From Catonia carolina (Eukaryota; Arthropoda; Insecta; Hemiptera; Achilidae), in assembly GCA_035578175.1 (NCBI GenBank), contig JAQMRL010000001.1, positions 374,671,220 through 374,735,219 of the forward strand: DNA of 64,000 nt, in the 5' to 3' direction. The translations under genes and the position numbers were made by a program. Below the pieces are notes generated by a model. It was not told the origin of the DNA, did not search any database, and was given only the letters and a program-made list of their open reading frames with translations. Position 1 is the stretch's first letter; each line of letters starts with the position of its first letter. Positions 1-12,475 of this stretch are shown here, piece after piece.

Positions 1-620
1 AAACATCGATTTTTCACACTTTTTCGTGAGAAAACAACCAGAAAATCGCTAATTACCGATAAACTAAGCATTATACAAAAAAATATTTGAAATAAAAGTT
101 GTAGGTTTTTAAATTCTTTATAACTTTTGTTACATACATTTTTGCACTTAAATGCATATTAAAGATGCAATCTTAAAAAACATTTTTTGTTACGAGAAAA
201 CAGCCTCCCCAAGAATTTCAGCAGACATGGCACCTACCCTATCTTGTAGAGCAGAAAAAATGTAGTAAATGAGGTGATTTTTAAAATAAAATCGGTAGAG
301 GCCGTTTTTGAGTAAATCGCAAAAAAGTGAAAAATTGCACGAATAAACTACTACTTCCGGTTGACCGATTTTGATGGAAATGGTTCGTGACGGGTCCGGT
401 AGTAGTATCTAACTTAAGTTTCAAGTTCGTAGGATGTTCCGTTCTTGAGATATTCTGTTCACACATACACACACACGCAGATCAATCGCTAAAAACATGT
501 TTTTTGGGCTCTGGGGGTCTGAAAACGTGAAGATCCGAAAAAACTCTATTTCGAAAAATCGACATGAAGACAATACTTTGCTTCCTATATTCATATAGGC
601 AAGAGAAATCAAAAAAGTAA
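1..620 (+). repeat. HINE-like repeat family A, left-truncated by the window edge
   Basis: This is the distal two thirds of the ~950-bp interspersed family seen complete at 13164, 22973 and 26071. Shared landmarks are the short AAGTTGTAG motifs, the stretch CTACTACTTCCGGTTGACCG, a short CA-rich stretch near 460-480, and the end motif GGCAAGAGAAA. It has no coding capacity; the short reading frames across it recur in every copy only because the repeat does. Confidence 0.85.
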
Positions 621-1257
621 AACCCGTTTAACTATAGAGTAAATGTCAAAAATCCAGTTCTCTCTTAATTGGTTAGAACTCAACCGAGATTGCTTAGCGT
701 AACCCATACTAGTTGTACCTACCTTTTAAACTTTTCCATGAAGAATTGAGCAATCTTGTTTTCACATTCTCTTAACGTCATCTGTCAAGAGAGTTGGTCG
801 ACCACTACGTTTTCTGCTGCAAACAATACCTGCCTCTAAAAATCAGTTAGTTAGCCTAGAAATTGACTAGAATAGAGTGGAGGAACACCAAAAAATTTAA
901 TTTGAAATGATTATTTTACACTCGCATACGATTTTGTAGCAAAATATTGTTCAAGAATGAAAACCCGTTGTTCTAGGGTAAAAGACATTCTGTTCGTAAC
1001 ACAACTGGAAACAGCACAAAATTTTACGCAACTCAAGGAGAATCAACTCAAACTGTCGTATCTATACCGGTTGAGTAGGGCTACCAACTTTGTGTCACAA
1101 AACAAAATATCCCTTTCTTAGAAAAAAATTACCAGACATTAACAATTGGGTAACAGGACTAAAAAATCACCCGGTAGTTGTACCTACCAATAATTTTTAA
1201 CATTTTTTTTTGAAAACACATAAGAACTTGTTCCGTATTTATTTTTAATTTAATTTT
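621..1257. other. AT-rich stretch, nothing recognised
   Basis: No coding sequence, repeat match within the window, or structured element was recognised here. Confidence 0.5.
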
Positions 1258-1575
1258 AATAGGCCCACCGGGTTGGCCTAAAGGTAAAGTCGTTGCCAAA
1301 ATCAGCTGTTTATCAGCTGATTTTCGGAGACGAAGGTTCCTGGTTCAAATCCTAGTAAAGGTAGTTACTTTTATACGGATTTGAATACTAGACAGTGGTT
1401 GCCGGTGTACTTTGATGGTTGGGGTTCAATTAACCATACTCTCTCAGGAGTGGTCGACCTGAATCTGAACAAGACTACACCTCATTTACACGTCATACAC
1501 ATCATCCTCATCTCATTGGGTCATGGGGTTGCTTATTGTTCTGAATTGAACAGATTGCAACGTACACGTATTAGG
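1258..1575 (+). mobile_element. tRNA-derived SINE, family 3 (longest copy)
   Basis: The head looks like a tRNA: an A-box-like TTGGCCTAAAGGTAAAG near 1272 and a B-box-like GGTTCAAATCC near 1351. A ~200-bp tail follows and ends in an A-rich run. The head recurs inverted at 21306, 48050, 57975, 60795 and 61147, and the tail recurs inverted near 56340-56450. A short self-complementary motif, CAGCTGTTTATCAGCTG, lies between the boxes and is conserved in the other copies. The reading frame at 1381-1590 is a by-product of the tail. Confidence 0.7.
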
Positions 1576-2379
1576 AATAAAAAATTTTAAAAAATTAATA
1601 AACATACATTCCATTTTAAATATAAATTACACTTTATTCAAAATATCATGTTATTATTTAAACGGAATAAAGAACAGAGGGAAATCTGTAATTAGCTCAT
1701 GCATCAGTGCTACCAATAAAAAAAATTTTCTTTGCATTAACTTTTCCTGTTGGTGAATGATAACATATTAAAATACAAATTAATAATGGAAAATAAAAAA
1801 TGATTTTTTTCCAATAACACACGGAAAATAGAATCAAATTTATTAATTATTTGTTATTTCATTACAATATTATTAAATATTAATGTATTAATAATTAATC
1901 ACGTCTTGTGTATTGAATAATGGTTTACTGAATGTAACAATAACAAATGCCAGTTAAATAATAACTCCATATGATTTTTAAAATTGCAAAACAAATATTT
2001 ATATTCCATTTTGTAAGAATAATAAATGAAAGGGAAATTTTACTTTCAAAAAGGGACTTTTTATTCTGAAAAGTTACCACCTTTCAAAGACTTACTATCA
2101 TACTATTTCGAATGGACTAAACATAATACAAAATATTAAGATATTTTAAAATTTAACTGGTTAAATTAAACTTTTAAAACACCTCTTTTCATGACTTCAT
2201 TACCTTTGTCGTCCTATTGTCACGTTGGGATTTTCGTTCTTAAACGATACAAAAATATTTTCTTATTATCTGCGTTTCGCCACTTTTCAAAGGTTTTTCT
2301 TTTATGAGTATCATTACAGATTCACTCATATTATGTAAAAATAGTTAATACCGTACAGACAAATTCCTAAATTTAACTT
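1576..2379. other. AT-rich stretch, nothing recognised
   Basis: No coding sequence or repeat was recognised. The stretch is very AT-rich. Confidence 0.5.
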
Positions 2380-2384
2380 TTGAC

Positions 2385-2710
2385 AGCTAAAAAAGAATTA
2401 TGCAGACCACAACGTTACAATTTAAATAATTTAACTTTAATTCACAATAAAACAGTAATAAGTTTAGCCCTAAGTAAAAGAGGAGAAAATTTTTCATATC
2501 GTTTAAAAACTAGCCCCACTAACCTACCCCTTCTTCTGGTGAGATGTTTCCATAAACTTCTTTCATCCACTCACCTAAGGACCTCTAATTTACTGATTTT
2601 ATCCACCCGCCTAGTCCTTAACATTTTCCTACAACACCACATTTCAAAAGCTTCTATCCTCTTCTATTCTAACAGCCCCTATCACCCATGTTTCACTCTC
2701 GTACACTACA
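2385..2710 (-). pseudogene. decayed non-LTR retrotransposon RT C-terminal region
   Basis: The minus strand, read across several frames, gives pieces of the C-terminal region that follows the RT domain in RTE-like elements: SETWVIG, then FEMWCCRKMLRTRRVDKISK, then RRRGRLVG. These match in order the corresponding region of the better preserved elements at 40.9 and 50.3 kb. Stops and frameshifts are frequent. The 116-residue plus-strand frame here is antisense noise. No RT catalytic motif and no duplicated target site were seen. Confidence 0.55.
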
Positions 2711-2730
2711 CTCAAAACATAGTAATTTAA

Positions 2731-5542
2731 GAAATTATAAAAAATATAGTTAAATCGAAGAAACCCCGAATTATAACTCTCATAAATACAAACATATATC
2801 AAAGAACTTAATCATTTTTACAAACGAATAAAATTTAAAAATTTAGGCAATAAAATAAAATGGAATGAACTTTAATATTAATATTAAGCAATGAAACTGT
2901 GGTATTAAATAAAGAATAAAAAAGCGTAAGACTGAAAGAAGGGTAATAAATAAAACAATTTAACGTAGAAACCTAAAAAAGATGGAAACCAGTATTAAAA
3001 TTATGGAAAGAAATAATACTAAAAGATAATATTCTATAAAAAAAATTGCCATCAAAAGTAATGTTTAGTCGTTAAGGAATATCCAGAAAACGTTTTTCAT
3101 TGTATTAGTAGAAGTACAATAATAAGAGAATAATACAAAAAAGAATATTCTTGAATTAATGAACCACCCCGATAATAAAAAAATAAGTAAAAAAGGAAAT
3201 ACGAATGCGTCATGAATACAATTTGAATTATTCACAACACAAATACAAAAACCAGTATAACAACAAAACACAAAGTAGGTAAAAATATGGTGTAGTAATC
3301 TTTATTCAAATACAAACACATTTGCATTTTCCGTAGAATAAGTTTTATATAAAAAACATATGTTTTGTTTTAAATCAACATCACAGTTTCCATTTCGGTT
3401 AAGTTCAACAGACTGTCTGTCATACAGTCGTCGCGAAATCGGTTGAGTACTTTTATTGTTCTCTAAGAAATCTCATTCTTGGCGAAATGAACATGACTAA
3501 AATAAATGTTGTAATTAATGTTGGGAAAACAACAGTAATTTTCTCGCTGATCTTCAAACATTACAATATTTTTAGCTCAAGCGTAAAAAACTAAAAATCA
3601 TTAAAACAATTTACAGATAGCCTTTTTAAAGTATTAAATTCACAATGAATTAAAGAACATATCCACTGACAAACACATTAAAAAATAACACAGCGCTAGT
3701 AAGTTAATACATTTTTATTTAAACAATTAAATATGTTCCTAATCTTTCGAAATAAACACAGTACTACTAAAGTATTATGTAATTTGTCAAAGTAAATTTA
3801 TGAATAATTCATAAAGCGCAGGACAAGAAGTGCAATTAAACACAAAACTACTACTAAATTATTACGTGCATATATTTGCTGGGTTGCAGTAAAATGCATT
3901 CTTAAACAGAGGATTGCGGTTTGTGCAGAATTCGTATTGTACAATGACTGTCTAAAATAAACTGACGGTGTTTCATATTTGCTAAAACCCGTAGCAGGTA
4001 ACATTTCGTTTTTTAATCAACGTGAAACCCATTTCTGTTTTCTCTTCTTCTGTTTTTTTATTACTTTAATATCGTCTAAGCATTTTACGTTTCAAACCAT
4101 TTCAAAGACAACACTTTTTTTAGTTTGTAAAATGAACAATGAACGTAGAAGACAATATAAATATAATAAAACATTACTAAAATTTTATGAAATTCTATGT
4201 ATTGTAAGCTACAATACATAATGTTTACTGAAAATAAATACAAAAGCATTAAAAGAATATTTAATTTAATAAGCTCATTATTCAGTATTACTAATTAAAT
4301 ATTGCACGAGTAAAATATTTTAATAGTAAGTCTAAACAAAATTAAAGGCAGTCTCGAAGGCTTAATCGGCAGTAGACTACGGTCTACTACGGGTGTTCAT
4401 TCATGTAACCTACAGGATTTTCAAAATGTTTACGCATTGTAGCAATTCAGGTATAACGTGTAAAACCCCAAGGACCGAAGAAATTATGTGATTTTAAGAA
4501 AGTCACGTATCCCTATACTTCACAATGTTAATGTTTGAGCTTTTTTATCAAGAACTACATAAGGCGGATAATTCATTTTTGTGTTTTTTAGATTATTCTT
4601 TTGTCCACATTTTGAGAAAAGAAATGTGAATTGATGACGTGAAATTTTTACATTTTTTTTAAAACGACCTTTTGGTGGTAAATTTAATAAAAAATATTAT
4701 TTTGAAAGGCTCAGAATAAGCAGAAAGAATGGATCATTCAAACAAACAAAAATTCACTCAAATATCTTTAGTACGTCCTGAGAAACATGTACAAATATGG
4801 TAAAAATACCCTATTTTCAGAAACAGCCATTTTATCGTTTCGGTGTTACAAGTTGCACCAGCTGTAGAGGTTCACGAAAAAAATATTTACAAATATTTAT
4901 AATTACCGTACAAATATAATATTACACCATTTTTTAGACGAAATTTAAAACTACATTATGCATCAAAAAACAAAGAAATCATAATTTTGTTTAATTATTC
5001 GATACGTGGCCCCCCTTTAAATCAAAAACTTTCAAAAATAATAAACTACGCGGAAAAAACTTCTAGCTTGTTTCATTTTCGTCTGTTTATTTTTTTATGC
5101 TTTAAACCAATATCAGCATAAAAATTGAACATCGCATCACTTCTGACTACGTTTTGTAAACAATACTGATAGGCCTACTCAAAAAAAAAATCCATCATTT
5201 TGTAAATGCTTTTGCTTAAAAAACCCCTGAATTTCGTCACTGGTTGTGCTGGATTTCATTGTCTTTTCTAGGGTAAATTTGAGCAGGTAAACCCGATGGT
5301 GTCAATTCAACTATAAGTTGGTCGTCAAAAAAGACAAACGTACAACCGGTGTTACAGAACAACTAAAAGTGAATTTCCACCACCTGATCGACTGGACTGG
5401 CCCAAAGCTCTCAACATTTTATGTTATGGTAAGCTAAACACTCCCTTGAAAGCTATTGTTAAATGGTTTCAAAACATTTTTCGTTAAAGAAAGCATGTTT
5501 TAGTTTAACTGTTAACAGTCTGGTCATCCGTGATTACAGTGC
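2731..5542. other. long AT-rich stretch without recognised genes
   Basis: No conserved coding sequence was recognised. The short reading frames near 3065-3271, 3798-4004 and 3979-4221 have AT-driven composition and no recognisable motif. A small perfect hairpin, AGTAGAC-TACG-GTCTACT, lies near 4372. Nothing else structured was seen. Confidence 0.5.
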
Positions 5543-5549
5543 GTTTCGA

Positions 5550-5738
5550 TTTTTTTTTTTTTTTTTGGTTAACGTCCGACTGTTTTGCAAATTGCTGCTA
5601 ATGCAGACGGTGAAGGATGAAATGAATTTTTTGTAACGTATGAAAAAATGCCATGCCCGAGTGGGATTCGAACCCAAGACCGCGTGATGAGAGGCGAGCA
5701 CGTTACCAACATCGCCAACGCGGCCGGCGTTTGGCCGT
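5550..5738 (-). mobile_element. tRNA-derived SINE, family 2, with poly(A) tail
   Basis: On the minus strand the head carries an A-box-like TGGCGATGTTGGTAACG and a B box GGTTCGAATCC. It is followed by a short body ending ACAGTCGGACGT and a run of about 18 A (T on the plus strand, 5550-5567). GTTTCGA flanks it at 5543-5549 and 5739-5745, a plausible 7-bp target-site duplication. The body and the tail motif recur at 52980 and 55090. A functional tRNA is unlikely because the two ends of the head do not pair as an acceptor stem. Confidence 0.75.
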
Positions 5739-5745
5739 GTTTCGA

Positions 5746-6660
5746 AATAGAATCGGCGAGTTTTAACAAGTTAAAATTTCCAGACTCCAACCAATGATTG
5801 AATTCAGAACTTCCGGTCAGTAGTCTATCATGTTATAACTACCAAAGGAGGTGAAGGACATAAAAACTTTAAAATGATGTACTTAACTTTAAAAATACAA
5901 ACGGATTGTGTATGAGAAGACTTTGGTTTTCAGTACCTATAAATCAATATAAGGTACAGAATATACTGTTAAAAAAAATCGATCATATATGTTTGTACAG
6001 TACCTTTTAATTATTTCCTTAGACTTCACGTGGAACTTTTACATTTCTGTCGTACGTAGATAAAGTTTATGGGATGAGAAAAGTAACATTTTATGGTTTT
6101 ATAAAATACACAATTAAGAGTAGCTTTCACAGACTTTACGGTCTTTAACTTTTAGCGGACAATTAGTTTTAATAAAACTATTACGTCGCATGCATTAACC
6201 GTACGCAAGTATATAACAAACTGTGCTAACATTACGGGTTAATAATATGAACCTTTAAAACCACTGTAATGAGTTCTCAAATACCGATTTCTCGTTTAAG
6301 TAAAGTAATAATTAAGTTTTAAAGTTTTAGTGTAATAGTCAATTAGTTTAAATTATTATACAGTACTTCCACAAAAGCATTTTACAACTTTAAAGATTTA
6401 AGATAAAAGGAATTTATTACCTACACAATATTCTATATAAACTCATCGTATACATACAAATGCGACAGTTTTCACTCACTCAATCATCACTAATTCTCTA
6501 ATTTCACGATTACAGAGAGAGAATAATCCGTCGGAAGAACAAAGAATATAATTTATCTGAGAGCAATAATGACAGAAAAAATATTAGAAAACATTCAAAT
6601 CAATGTAGAGCAGCTTTATAAATTGAATTGGTAAAATAGATATAGAAGTGGATATATAAT
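5746..6660. other. AT-rich stretch, nothing recognised
   Basis: No coding sequence or repeat was recognised up to the minisatellite. Confidence 0.5.
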
Positions 6661-6666
6661 AGTCAA

Positions 6667-7372
6667 TGGCTAAATTGGCACTGGAGTTCATAACTAAGTA
6701 TGGCGCTGAGTGCTGCCAAATAAGCATGTAAATAAAAGGCTAAAATTGGCATTTGAGATCATAACTACGTATGGTGCCGAGTGCTTCCAAATAAGTTTGT
6801 AAATAAGTTGCTAAATTGGCATTGGAGATCATAACTACGTATGGTGCTGAGTGCTTCCAAATAAGTTTGTAAATAAGTTGCTAAATTGGCATTGGAGATC
6901 ATAACTAGGTATGGTGCTGAGTGCTTCCAAATAAGTTTGTAAATAAGTTGCTAAATTGGCATTGGAGATCATAATTACGTATGGTGCTGAGTGCTTCCAA
7001 ATAAGTTTGTAAATAAGTTGCTAAATTGGCATTGGAGATCATAATTACGTATGGTGCTGAGCGCTTCCATATAAGCTTGTAAATAAAAATGGATAAATTG
7101 GCATGTGCTCATAACTACGTATAGTGCTGAGTGCTTCCAAATAAGCTTGTAAATAAGTGGCTACATTGGCATAGGAGATCATAACTAAGTATGGTACTGA
7201 GCGCTTCCAAATAAGCTTGTAAATAAATTGTTAAATTTACATGTTCTAATAATTACGTTTGGTGCTGAGTGCTTCCAAATAAGCTTGTAAATAAATGGTT
7301 AAACTGGTATTTGCTCATAATTACGTATGGTGTTGAGTGCTTCCAAATAAGTGGCTAAATTGGCATGGGAGC
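6667..7372 (+). repeat. 70-bp minisatellite, about 11 units
   Basis: The unit begins near CTAAATTGGCATTGGAGATC and continues through GCTGAGTGCTTCCAAATAAG. Unit starts fall near 6669, 6740, 6811, 6881, 6951, 7021, 7091, 7162, 7229, 7296 and 7352. The central units are nearly identical with a period of exactly 70. The outer units are shorter and more diverged, as expected if expansion happened from the middle. No reading frame runs through it. Confidence 0.95.
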
Positions 7373-10125
7373 TCATAACTACGCATGGTACTACGTACTT
7401 GCAAATAAGCTTCAGGAATAGATCAAGATGGAGGCATTACAGAGGATACAGAAGTTGCGAAAGTTTTGCAGGGTCTCCAAACTGTAGAAACGCTCACATT
7501 AAAGGCAACGGATCAGATAACACAATATACAGAATATACAACAGATTGCTAGCTTAGTATGGGCTTGTTAAAACATTGCGGCTAATAACTGGCCACCAAG
7601 AGCGTGCCTTTTCGACTCAGTTAACACGAAAATACGCTCGAGAAAATCATGGATACAAGTGATCCAAGAGGATTATGGTAGTCACGAATCCGAAAGAGAG
7701 CGTCTGGGTAAATAGATTGTGATTGTAGGTTACGGGAAGCAGAGAAATATGTATGAACCTAGGAAAAAAGAATAACTTATATTCTGGAAATTGATACTTT
7801 TCAATATTATCACCACGAGAACTCATGATAATTGTAAACAAACAAATTATCAATGAAACAGTATTCTTGCATGTACTTTCAAATTCACTCTGAAGTATTA
7901 AAAAATATAAAAATGACATCAGATAAAACAATCTTTTAGTAGAAACAATTTCGTTAATTTACTTTTGCTACTACATGGACAAGACCTGAAAGCTATCTTC
8001 ATCCCTAACCTTCCCTTACCACTCTCTCAAAGAAGCACTGTAAAGAATAAATTCTGGATTCCCAAACAAAATACCGCTGAAAAATATTTCTACATTTCAT
8101 ACTGTATATATTACAAAATATTAAAAATAACATAATTTAATTCAAATATAAAATTACACAATGAAATAGGTAGTAATTTATAAAAACACTTGTAACGATA
8201 ATTTCAAAATTTTCAAATAAAAAGCACTAAATTTTTTCGATTTTGATATCGATACCGACAAAGATTATAAATTTATATCTTAAACAAACCGACACAGTAT
8301 GTAAAATTGAAAGAACTGTCAATTTTTTGGTGGAACAAATAACACAACAGTCTTAAATTTAAATATCCTACTACTACTGTTATAACAATATCGATTACAC
8401 GTGGCTGTTATCAATAGAATTTTCTCTTCAATTTTTATCAGTGTTACACAAAAAAGGAGTAACGACTGATTTCAGTGATAAATGCTATCAGATTCCCAGC
8501 CGTATAACGCACGAAATTTACCAAACCTACAAATGCGTACTTCGTATAACAAAATATTTCAAACGGATGATTCAAAATACAAAAGACACTCTTATCGTTT
8601 TTTATATAAATTAACAGATTTAAGCAAAAAATGTTTCGATATAATAATGTGCTGAAGTCTTTACTCACCCACTAATCACTGATTCTTTAAAACTTCCCGA
8701 ACACCTAAAGAGCTAAAATTTGGCACATTTGTTCATTAAAGGTTAAACAGAAAAACTAAAAATTTGAATTCTGATCACTTGCGCAAGTAAGGGGTAAAAA
8801 CGGAATGACAAATAGAAAGCAAATTTATTTTTTCAGTAATTTCTCGAATAGCAACAATTTTTTTAAAAACAGCATAGGTATTCTGAAACTGATACCTATG
8901 AGAATAAAACATTAGAATGTCAACCACTTATTTCTACGAGGTAGAAATGATTCCCTAAAAAAAAAATATTATTTTCTACCTTCACAAAGAGATGTAATTC
9001 TGAAAATAAACGTCATATTTTTTAAGTAATATATATGTAGTAGAAAAGTGTATAGACCCGTAAAAGCAATACACATAAACCAATCTATATAATGCACCCT
9101 TCTGAGGCTAAAAGTAAGCCCACGCGCAGCGCAGACGCAGATGTTAGTGATGAAATATGAAAAATAAAACCCCAAACTAGGACGTTGACAAGTTAAAGCT
9201 TATTTACGAATAAAATCTATTAAAGCGAAATTACCAAATATCGCAAATAAAATTAAAAATTTAAATAAATGTGAATTTTATTTTAAGTAAACATTCAATT
9301 TACGCTCAAAATGAAATATAAAGCTTAAATAAACTTTAAAAGATTTATTTAAATTCGTATCCGGTTAGGTTTTATCATTACACCTTCTACAGGAGTATAC
9401 CGTGGAGATTAAATTTGTTATCACTTAAAAAGTTTACGAAGCCTACATATCAACTAACTTTTTAATCATTATTGAAATTCAACAAGTTTTAAAATTAAGA
9501 TAAAAAAAGAAAGAGACAGAATGATATTAGGAGTTGGAGTACTCGTGAGTGAGAAAGATGGATATATAAATATCCGCCTTCCTTACTTTTAAGACTGAAA
9601 GTAAAGTATTAGTATTACAGGCTACTTTTAGTTATAGAAACAAGGAATATCGGAGAACAGTTTTCAACTTTTCCTCCCTAAATTTGCATAAGCAAAATAT
9701 AAAACGCGTAGTAGAAGATAATGATAAAACCAAATTAGAAATTCAAAGTAAGTAGTAACTAGTGTTTTCCCAGTGACAAAATTAAGAAAGTACAGTCGTC
9801 TTGCTCTCCAATTTTGTCTGTTTAATATTATAATCCTTTTTTGCTCGTTTGTTTTTTGGCTGAAAAATTAATTTCTACACGGCAGCTTATTTTAGATGTA
9901 ATTAACGTAGAAATTTAATTTGCCGGATAGAATAAAATTCAACAATTCGTTTATTTACTAAAAGTACTTAAGTAACTAACGACCATTACGATAGCAATAT
10001 ATGATCGTCAAGACTACAAAAAGGTAATGCACGCAACATAAATAAATGATGCTAAATTACAACATATATTTTTCCTATTTACTCAATTTAAAAGCTCTGT
10101 TCTATTAAATTTCATGTGCTCTAGT
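7373..10125. other. long AT-rich stretch, only small hairpins seen
   Basis: No coding sequence was recognised. Two short perfect hairpins sit close together: CATAGGTAT/ATACCTATG (8873-8881 and 8892-8900) and ATTTCTAC-GAG-GTAGAAAT (about 8931-8949). They may be the remains of a small inverted-repeat element. Confidence 0.5.
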
Positions 10126-10140
10126 AATCATGTATAATGC

Positions 10141-10531
10141 TCATAACAGACAGGTGGAGTGTCAAATTATTTACACTCAATCTGTTAGTTGCAGGGCTAA
10201 AAATAAATAGTTCTGTTTCTTATCACATGGTCAGCCAATTAAATGACTGAATCATTTAAGAACAGAAGAGCCAGAGGTGTAAAAGACACTAATCAGAGTT
10301 ATCTCATCTGAAAGTAATGGATTTCATTATACAGCCAGACCCTGTGGTGAATGAAGTGAAAGTGTCATTTGCAGAGTGGAAAATATATGCTTTTCAGAGG
10401 GCCTGGCATGCTGATAAGTGTACTTTTCCACTCAGTGAGGAAGGCATGGGAAATCACCTCACTCCTCGATTTAGTTAGTAAAACATCTACAGGTTCAAAC
10501 CAGCTTTTTGGCTGATGACCTAAACAACAAC
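10141..10531 (+). mobile_element. ~390-bp retroposon family B, copy 1, with 15-bp target-site duplication
   Basis: The element starts TCATAACAGACAGGTGGAGTG and ends GACCTAAACAACAAC. It is bracketed by a perfect 15-bp direct repeat, AATCATGTATAATGC (10126-10140 and 10532-10546). The long duplication and (CAA)n tail indicate reverse-transcription-mediated insertion, i.e. a SINE-like element or a short LINE 3' end. Six other copies lie at 28352, 30890, 47154, 47632, 61661 and 62179. The motif GGTTCAAACCAG near the tail side resembles a B box but sits at the wrong end for a normal tRNA-SINE. Confidence 0.85.
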
Positions 10532-10689
10532 AATCATGTATAATGCCTAAGGAAGGGTACATAAAATCAGTTGATTTATTAATTTTCCCGGTTTCACTAA
10601 ACGCATTACTCTATGCAGGTATTGCTATAAGAATACTACCTGATATTTAGGATAAAAATAATTTGGGATAAAAAAATAACAGGACACTG

Positions 10690-11160
10690 GGTAACAGAGC
10701 TAAAACAGAAACAGTAGTGAAGTTCTACAAGGTAATGGCAGCCCCAGTTCTTCTTTATGGAAGTGAGTCATGGGTTAACAAAACGCCAAGAAAGTAGGAT
10801 CCAAACAGCTAAAATAAGGTTTTTAAGAAGGATGAAGGGCTGCTCGAGGCTGGATCTAATACATAAGGAAGAAATTAGATCCGAGTTTGGTGTATTTAGC
10901 TTGAATGAAAAAGTGGAGGAATACTGGAATCAATAGAGGCAACATTTGGAACGGATGCCAGAGGAGAGAAAACCTTTAACAGTGACGGAGTATGTTCCAG
11001 TTGGAATAAGGGAGGTGGGAAGACCTCGAAGAAGATGGCAGTAGTCGAGATGCACGAGTTGGAATGTCTCGTGTTTGTGTAGACGTACAGGATGGTTTGT
11101 GAGTTCGGAACAGGCTTATGCCTAATCCTTGATAGTAAGAAGAAGAACAACAACAATTTG
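10690..11160 (+). pseudogene. non-LTR retrotransposon relic, RT C-terminal region
   Basis: Frame-shifting translation gives VLLYGSESW followed by LRRMKGCSRLDLIHKEEIRS and later GRPRRRW. This is the order found after the RT domain in RTE-like elements (compare LLYGSET...GRRRRRGRP at 50.1-50.3 kb). The copy lacks the RT core and ends in an AAGAAGAAG/AACAACAAC-type simple tail near 11140-11157. Several stops interrupt it, for example right after the NKTPRK region. Confidence 0.65.
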
Positions 11161-11829
11161 GGAAAGTGCATACAGAAATCTTATATTAAATTTTCTTAAG
11201 TTTATTTGCCAATTGAAGTTTCAATATGAAGTTTCTACAGCGCCGGTTTTAATAATTCAGATGTCAAATTTAATCGTGATACTTGCAGATTTGCCGGAAA
11301 AAAATACCGTATTACTTCAATTTTTAAGACGCATATTTTAAACGCAATTAAAGGCTTAAATTATGGGTGCGTCTTAAATTCGAGGTACATGTAAATTTAC
11401 CATATGTATTAGTGTAAAAGTACCTTTGAGTATACTAAATGGAGACAACATTGCCTGTAGTTCCCGTGTATTTCAAATGACGTAAGAGTGACCATCCCCC
11501 AACACCAACCGGAAAAATTAAACCAGGAGTCGATAATTAGCTTACACCAGAATACTCGCGGGCCCCAGAATTCTGTTCTCCCTGAATTCTCACCAGCTCC
11601 CATAAAATTTTGTTCCTGAATACGCACCTCCTGCCCAGAAATTATTTCCTATACTACTACCTTTATATCTACAAACAATAACTCTACTATTTAGTATTAT
11701 TCTATTCTTAAAAATTGTTTCATTTCTTTTTCAATGCTTCTGCCAAATTAATTTTAAGGAAAAAGATTATAGCCTAATAAATACCATAGGGGTAATGACG
11801 AAAGTTTCTAAATTTCAACGTTTTTGCGG
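11161..11829. other. stretch without recognised features
   Basis: No motif was recognised in the short reading frames here. Confidence 0.45.
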
Positions 11830-11835
11830 TTACAT

Positions 11836-12475
11836 AAATAGAACATTTAAAACAAGGGTCTGGAAAGAAACACAGTTGAGGTATATGATGTAATGACACT
11901 GCCTCTTTTATTGTACAGTAGTGAAACATGGTCCTAAGAAAATCTGAGGTTAGGAAGTTGGAAACAGCTGAAATGCGTTTTTTGAGATCGGTGAGAGGAG
12001 CAACACTTAAGAGATCGCATCAAGAGTGAGACAATCCGGCATGATTTGGGTAGAACGGAAACAGTAAGACGGAGGATTGAACGTTATATATTATTATATA
12101 ACGAAGTGATTACAACATGGAGAAGTGATTACAACATGGAGAAGTGGTTACAACATGGAGAAGTGATTACAACATGGAGAAGTGGTTACAACATGGAGAA
12201 GTGATTACAACATGGAGAAGGAGTTACAACATGTAAGCCGCATCCAAGGAGATTGATATCCGCTACTGGCCTTACAATACCGTCCGCAAGAAGTACGATC
12301 GTTGGGTAGACCACGAAGAAGATGGATAGAAGCTGGAACAGGCAATGTGCCTGAAAAAGACCATACGGGTTAAGGTCTTGCGTACTTCGAAAGATATCTG
12401 GACATGGATAGAATAGGTGAGGTAGAGAATGGTTACTAGTAACTAATTAAAATTTATTAAAACGAAAAAGAAGAA
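11836..12475 (+). pseudogene. non-LTR retrotransposon relic interrupted by a minisatellite
   Basis: Recognisable pieces are LLLYSSETWS near 11908, a degenerate charged segment (ETIRHDLGRTETVRRRIERY) and SLGRPRRRWIEAGTG near 12300. They are the same C-terminal landmarks as in the other RTE-like relics. A 19-bp tandem array (12102-12234) has expanded between the middle and last pieces. The copy ends in an A-rich AAGAAGAAAAAG tract. It is heavily mutated and non-functional. Confidence 0.6.
12102..12234 (+). repeat. 19-bp minisatellite, 7 units
   Basis: The unit AAGTGATTACAACATGGAG is repeated about seven times. A/G alternates at the sixth position (GTGATT or GTGGTT) and the final unit is altered. 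It lies inside the RT relic. Confidence 0.95.

Noticed and set aside
2380..2730. 116-residue plus-strand open frame
   Set aside because: The minus strand shows a decayed RT C-terminus in the same place; the plus frame is antisense.
5640..5735. Possible tRNA gene on the minus strand
   Set aside because: A and B boxes are present but the acceptor ends do not pair, and a SINE body with poly(A) and a short target duplication follows.
7351..7557. 68-residue frame after the minisatellite
   Set aside because: It begins in the last minisatellite unit and has no recognisable motif.
10365..10562. Conserved small protein in retroposon family B
   Set aside because: The frame is not kept open across the seven copies.
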